Assembly (NCBI RefSeq): GCF_041821065.1
Contig: NZ_JBGUAX010000003.1
Span: 248,001-312,000 of the forward strand
Length of the DNA stretch: 64,000 nt
From: Egicoccus sp. AB-alg2
GTDB lineage: Bacteria; Actinomycetota; Nitriliruptoria; Nitriliruptorales; Nitriliruptoraceae
Direction of reading: 5' to 3'
Below the pieces are notes generated by a model. It had not been told where the DNA came from, did no database searches, and saw nothing but the letters and a program-made list of their open reading frames with translations. This document shows positions 62,015-64,000 of the stretch, piece after piece (position 1 is the stretch's first letter; every line of letters starts with the position of its first letter). The translations under genes and the position numbers were made by a program.

Positions 62015-62956
62015 GTGAGCGACGACCGGCTCGTCGAGGACTGGGGCGAGCGCAGCGGCCGCTGGGCCGGGGTGCGCAGCGAGATCGTGGACCTGGCCGG
62101 CACCGCCGTCCACGTGCTGCGCGCCGACGGCCCCGACGACGGCATCCCGCAACTGCTCGTCCACGGCCTCGGCGGCTCGGCCACCAACTGGATCGAGGTG
62201 GTCGCCGGGCTCGCCAAGCACGGACCGGTGGTGGCGCCCGACCTGCCCGGCTTCGGCAGGACCGAGCCACCGCACCCGCGCGCGAGCCGCGTCCCGGCCA
62301 ACGTCGCGTTCCTGCACGCGCTGCTCCGCCGGCTCGGCTGGCGGCGCGCCGTCGTCCACGGCAACTCGATGGGGGGCATGCTGGCCGTGCTGCTGGCGGA
62401 CCGGGCTCCCGAACGCGTCGAGCGGCTGGTCCTGGCCTCCCCGGCGCTGCCGACCGCCCGCAGCCGCATGCACGAGATCCATCCGCTCACGTTCCTGCGT
62501 TTCGTGCCCTTCGCCGTGCCTGGTGCCGGCCATCTCGCGGTCCGGGCGATGCGTGCCCGGGTCAGCCCCGAGCGTGAGTGGGAGCAGACCGCCCGGCTCC
62601 TGCACGGTGATCCCGAGCGGCTGTCGCCGGAACTGCAGGCGATCGGGCTGGAGAACCTCGTCGCCGGACGTGACGCGGGCTGGCGCCTGCCGGGCCTGGT
62701 CGGCGCCGCGGAATCGCTGGTGTCCGCACTGGTCCGCGCCCGCGAGCTGGTCCAGGCGGTCGACGACATCCAGGCGCCGACCCTGGTCGTGTGGGGGGAC
62801 GCGGACCGACTGGTGGGGCGCGCCGTGATCGATCACCTCGCCGAGCGTCGACCCGACTGGGAACTGACGTCGCTACCGGCCGTCGGGCACGTGCCGATGG
62901 CGGAGGCGCCCGACGACTACCTGGCGGCCGTGGCCGCCTTCCTCGCCGAGGACTGA
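62015..62956 (+). CDS. Alpha/beta hydrolase
   Basis: This 313-residue serine hydrolase has LLVHGLGGSATNW (oxyanion loop), DLPGFGRTEPPH, nucleophile VHGNSMGGM, Asp in VVWGDADRLVG and His in VGHVPM, so the triad is complete. GTG at 62015 is preferred because GAAAGGG precedes it; GTG at 61997 would overlap the previous stop (GTGA). It converges with a second alpha/beta hydrolase gene that carries very similar motifs (GNSMGG), which suggests a shared origin. Confidence 0.88.
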   Translation: MSDDRLVEDWGERSGRWAGVRSEIVDLAGTAVHVLRADGPDDGIPQLLVHGLGGSATNWIEVVAGLAKHGPVVAPDLPGFGRTEPPHPRASRVPANVAFLHALLRRLGWRRAVVHGNSMGGMLAVLLADRAPERVERLVLASPALPTARSRMHEIHPLTFLRFVPFAVPGAGHLAVRAMRARVSPEREWEQTARLLHGDPERLSPELQAIGLENLVAGRDAGWRLPGLVGAAESLVSALVRARELVQAVDDIQAPTLVVWGDADRLVGRAVIDHLAERRPDWELTSLPAVGHVPMAEAPDDYLAAVAAFLAED

Positions 62957-62961
62957 CCGGA

Positions 62962-64000
62962 TCACGCCGGGCGGGCGTGCTCGGGTGCGCCGAAGCCGGC
63001 GATCCAGTCCCGCACGGCCGTGATCGCGCGCTCGGGCACCTCGAACTGGGGCACGTGCCCGACGTCCTCCCACACGTCGACCGTGGCCGCGGGCAGCCGG
63101 TCGGCCACGCGCGCGGCGTAGCGCTGGCGGACGAGGCGGTCCTTGCTGCCGAACACCCAGTAGCTGGGCGTGCGCAGCGTGGCCAGCCGGGTCCAGTAGC
63201 TGCGCCGCCCGCCGGCCTTCTCCGCACCGAGGTGTCGGGCGCAGGCCAGCAGGGCGAGCCGGTAGCCGGGGTCGCCGAGGTAGCGCATCGTGTCGTCGGC
63301 GGCCGCCCGGAAGTTGGCCGCAGGGATGCGGGCCGGGTCGCAGAACAGCTCGCGGATACCAGCCTCGACCCACTGGCGCGGCACGGGCACGGGAGCTGCG
63401 CCGACCCAGTGGGGCCGTGTGAAGCGAAGCAACGGGCCGAACCGCTGGTACTCGTCGAACGCGACGGCGGCGCCCAGGCCGACCACGCTGCGCACCGCTT
63501 CCGGGTGGCGCAGGGCCAGTTCGATCGCGATGCGCCCACCCATGGAGTTGCCGACGACGTGGACGTCGCGGATGCGGTTGCGCACCAGGTAGCCGTGCAC
63601 CACGTCGGCCATCCAGGCCATCGTGTAGCGCCGGCCGGTCGGCAGCGGCTTGGCGGACTTGCCGAAGCCCGGCAGGTCGAGCGCGTGCACCTCGTGGTCG
63701 TGGGCCAGGCCGTCGAGCAGGGGCAGGAACGACACCTTGTTGGCACCCAGCCCGTGCAGCAGCAGCACCGGGTCGCCGTGGCCGGCGACCAGCGACTCCA
63801 GTCGCACGCCCTTGACCGAGGTCTCCACCGTCCGCAGCAACCGGGTCGCCTCGGGGCCGGGCGCGAACATGGTCTCGAAGCGGGCGGCGAGGTTGAGGTC
63901 CCCCGCGATCTCCAGCCGCCCGCCCAGGAAGGCCGCGACGCCGTCCTGGCGACCGGCGACGAGGTCCAGCCAGGTGGCGGCGTCCGTCCGCAGGCGCGCA
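62962..64000 (-). CDS. Fusion of an SCP2-like domain and an alpha/beta hydrolase (5' end outside window)
   Basis: The 345 visible residues begin in mid-protein at the right edge. The first 40 or so (DAATWLDLVAGRQDGVAAF, then GGRLEIAGDLNLAARFETMF) match the C-terminal half of an SCP2 sterol-carrier domain. The rest is an alpha/beta hydrolase: LLLHGLGANKVSF, DLPGFGKSAKPLPTG, VVGNSMGGRI (Ser), FGSKDRLV (Asp) and VGHVPQ (His). An internal ATG at 63870 could be mistaken for the start, but the frame is open upstream with a recognisable domain. It may present a lipid to the hydrolase. Confidence 0.8.
   Translation of the reverse strand, partial: ARLRTDAATWLDLVAGRQDGVAAFLGGRLEIAGDLNLAARFETMFAPGPEATRLLRTVETSVKGVRLESLVAGHGDPVLLLHGLGANKVSFLPLLDGLAHDHEVHALDLPGFGKSAKPLPTGRRYTMAWMADVVHGYLVRNRIRDVHVVGNSMGGRIAIELALRHPEAVRSVVGLGAAVAFDEYQRFGPLLRFTRPHWVGAAPVPVPRQWVEAGIRELFCDPARIPAANFRAAADDTMRYLGDPGYRLALLACARHLGAEKAGGRRSYWTRLATLRTPSYWVFGSKDRLVRQRYAARVADRLPAATVDVWEDVGHVPQFEVPERAITAVRDWIAGFGAPEHARPA

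Noticed and set aside
63780-63870. ATG at 63870 as the start of the last hydrolase gene
   Set aside because: No ribosome-binding site is seen and the frame continues upstream into an SCP2-like domain.

Overview
The window is 64 kb of very GC-rich DNA (coding third positions almost all G or C). It has many GTG starts, GTGA/ATGA stop-start overlaps and a mostly dense, operon-like layout. A mycothiol S-conjugate amidase, an LppM-type lipoprotein, a SigE/RseA/HtrA/TatB-type cluster, crotonyl-CoA reductase and LuxR-type regulators point to an Actinomycetota chromosome. The SLH-domain protein and overall composition would fit a deep-branching class such as Nitriliruptoria, but that placement is inference. 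I see no rRNA, tRNA, CRISPR, insertion sequence, prophage or replication origin. This reads as an ordinary chromosomal segment.

Layout. 1-3.0 kb: edge of an unknown gene, leucyl aminopeptidase, a lipid/diacylglycerol kinase and a hotdog thioesterase. 3.3-4.7 kb: two membrane proteins of unknown function. 4.9-9.7 kb: an envelope-stress cluster (ECF sigma factor, zinc anti-sigma factor, RseB-like protein, HtrA protease, TatB, PAP2 phosphatase), nearly all translationally coupled. 9.7-17.8 kb: Mrp Fe-S carrier, LppM lipoprotein, a split-barrel-like protein, acyl-CoA dehydrogenase, a 60-bp tandem repeat, PHP phosphoesterase, an FHA-LuxR fusion regulator, MarC, and an orphan ParA coupled to a zinc-ribbon protein. 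17.9-26.4 kb: DEAD-box helicase with a huge RG/RD tail and a possible long leader, DUF885 protease, acyl-CoA dehydrogenase, a divergent pair of unknown genes, dienelactone-hydrolase-like protein and a small secreted repeat protein. 26.5-38.3 kb: AidB-like dehydrogenase, SpoU methyltransferase and FxsA with overlapping divergent start codons, crotonyl-CoA carboxylase/reductase, CinA-like protein, Mca, AstE-like peptidase, a membrane-anchored molybdopterin oxidoreductase and a SPOR-like protein.

38.5-42.4 kb is a two-component island: LuxR response regulator, a four-PAS soluble histidine kinase, a stand-alone receiver protein convergent with the kinase (1-bp gap), and two coupled Cys/His-rich mini-proteins of 76 and 24 residues. 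42.4-48.1 kb: GCS2-type glutamate-cysteine ligase, GNAT, aldo/keto reductase, a membrane protein and a berberine-bridge-type FAD oxidase. 48.4-59.2 kb: an SLH plus beta-propeller secreted protein, an ABC permease/ATPase/membrane-hydrolase operon, release factor 3 and an LVIVD-repeat secreted protein. 59.4-64 kb: SRPBCC protein, YyaL-type thioredoxin-domain protein and two alpha/beta hydrolases; the last is fused to an SCP2-like domain and runs off the edge.

Two sequence-level patterns stand out. A TAnnnT hexamer, most often TAGCGT or TAGGCT, sits upstream of about 30 start codons on both strands and probably marks -10 promoter elements. In three cases it lies only 6-8 bases before the start codon (fxsA, the CPBP-like gene, the AstE-like gene), which predicts leaderless transcripts. 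The strongest candidates for undescribed biology are the 24-residue Cys/His mini-protein behind the two-component island, the FHA-LuxR regulator, the ParA/zinc-ribbon pair and the divergent Pro/Ala-rich pair. None is proven to be a new system.
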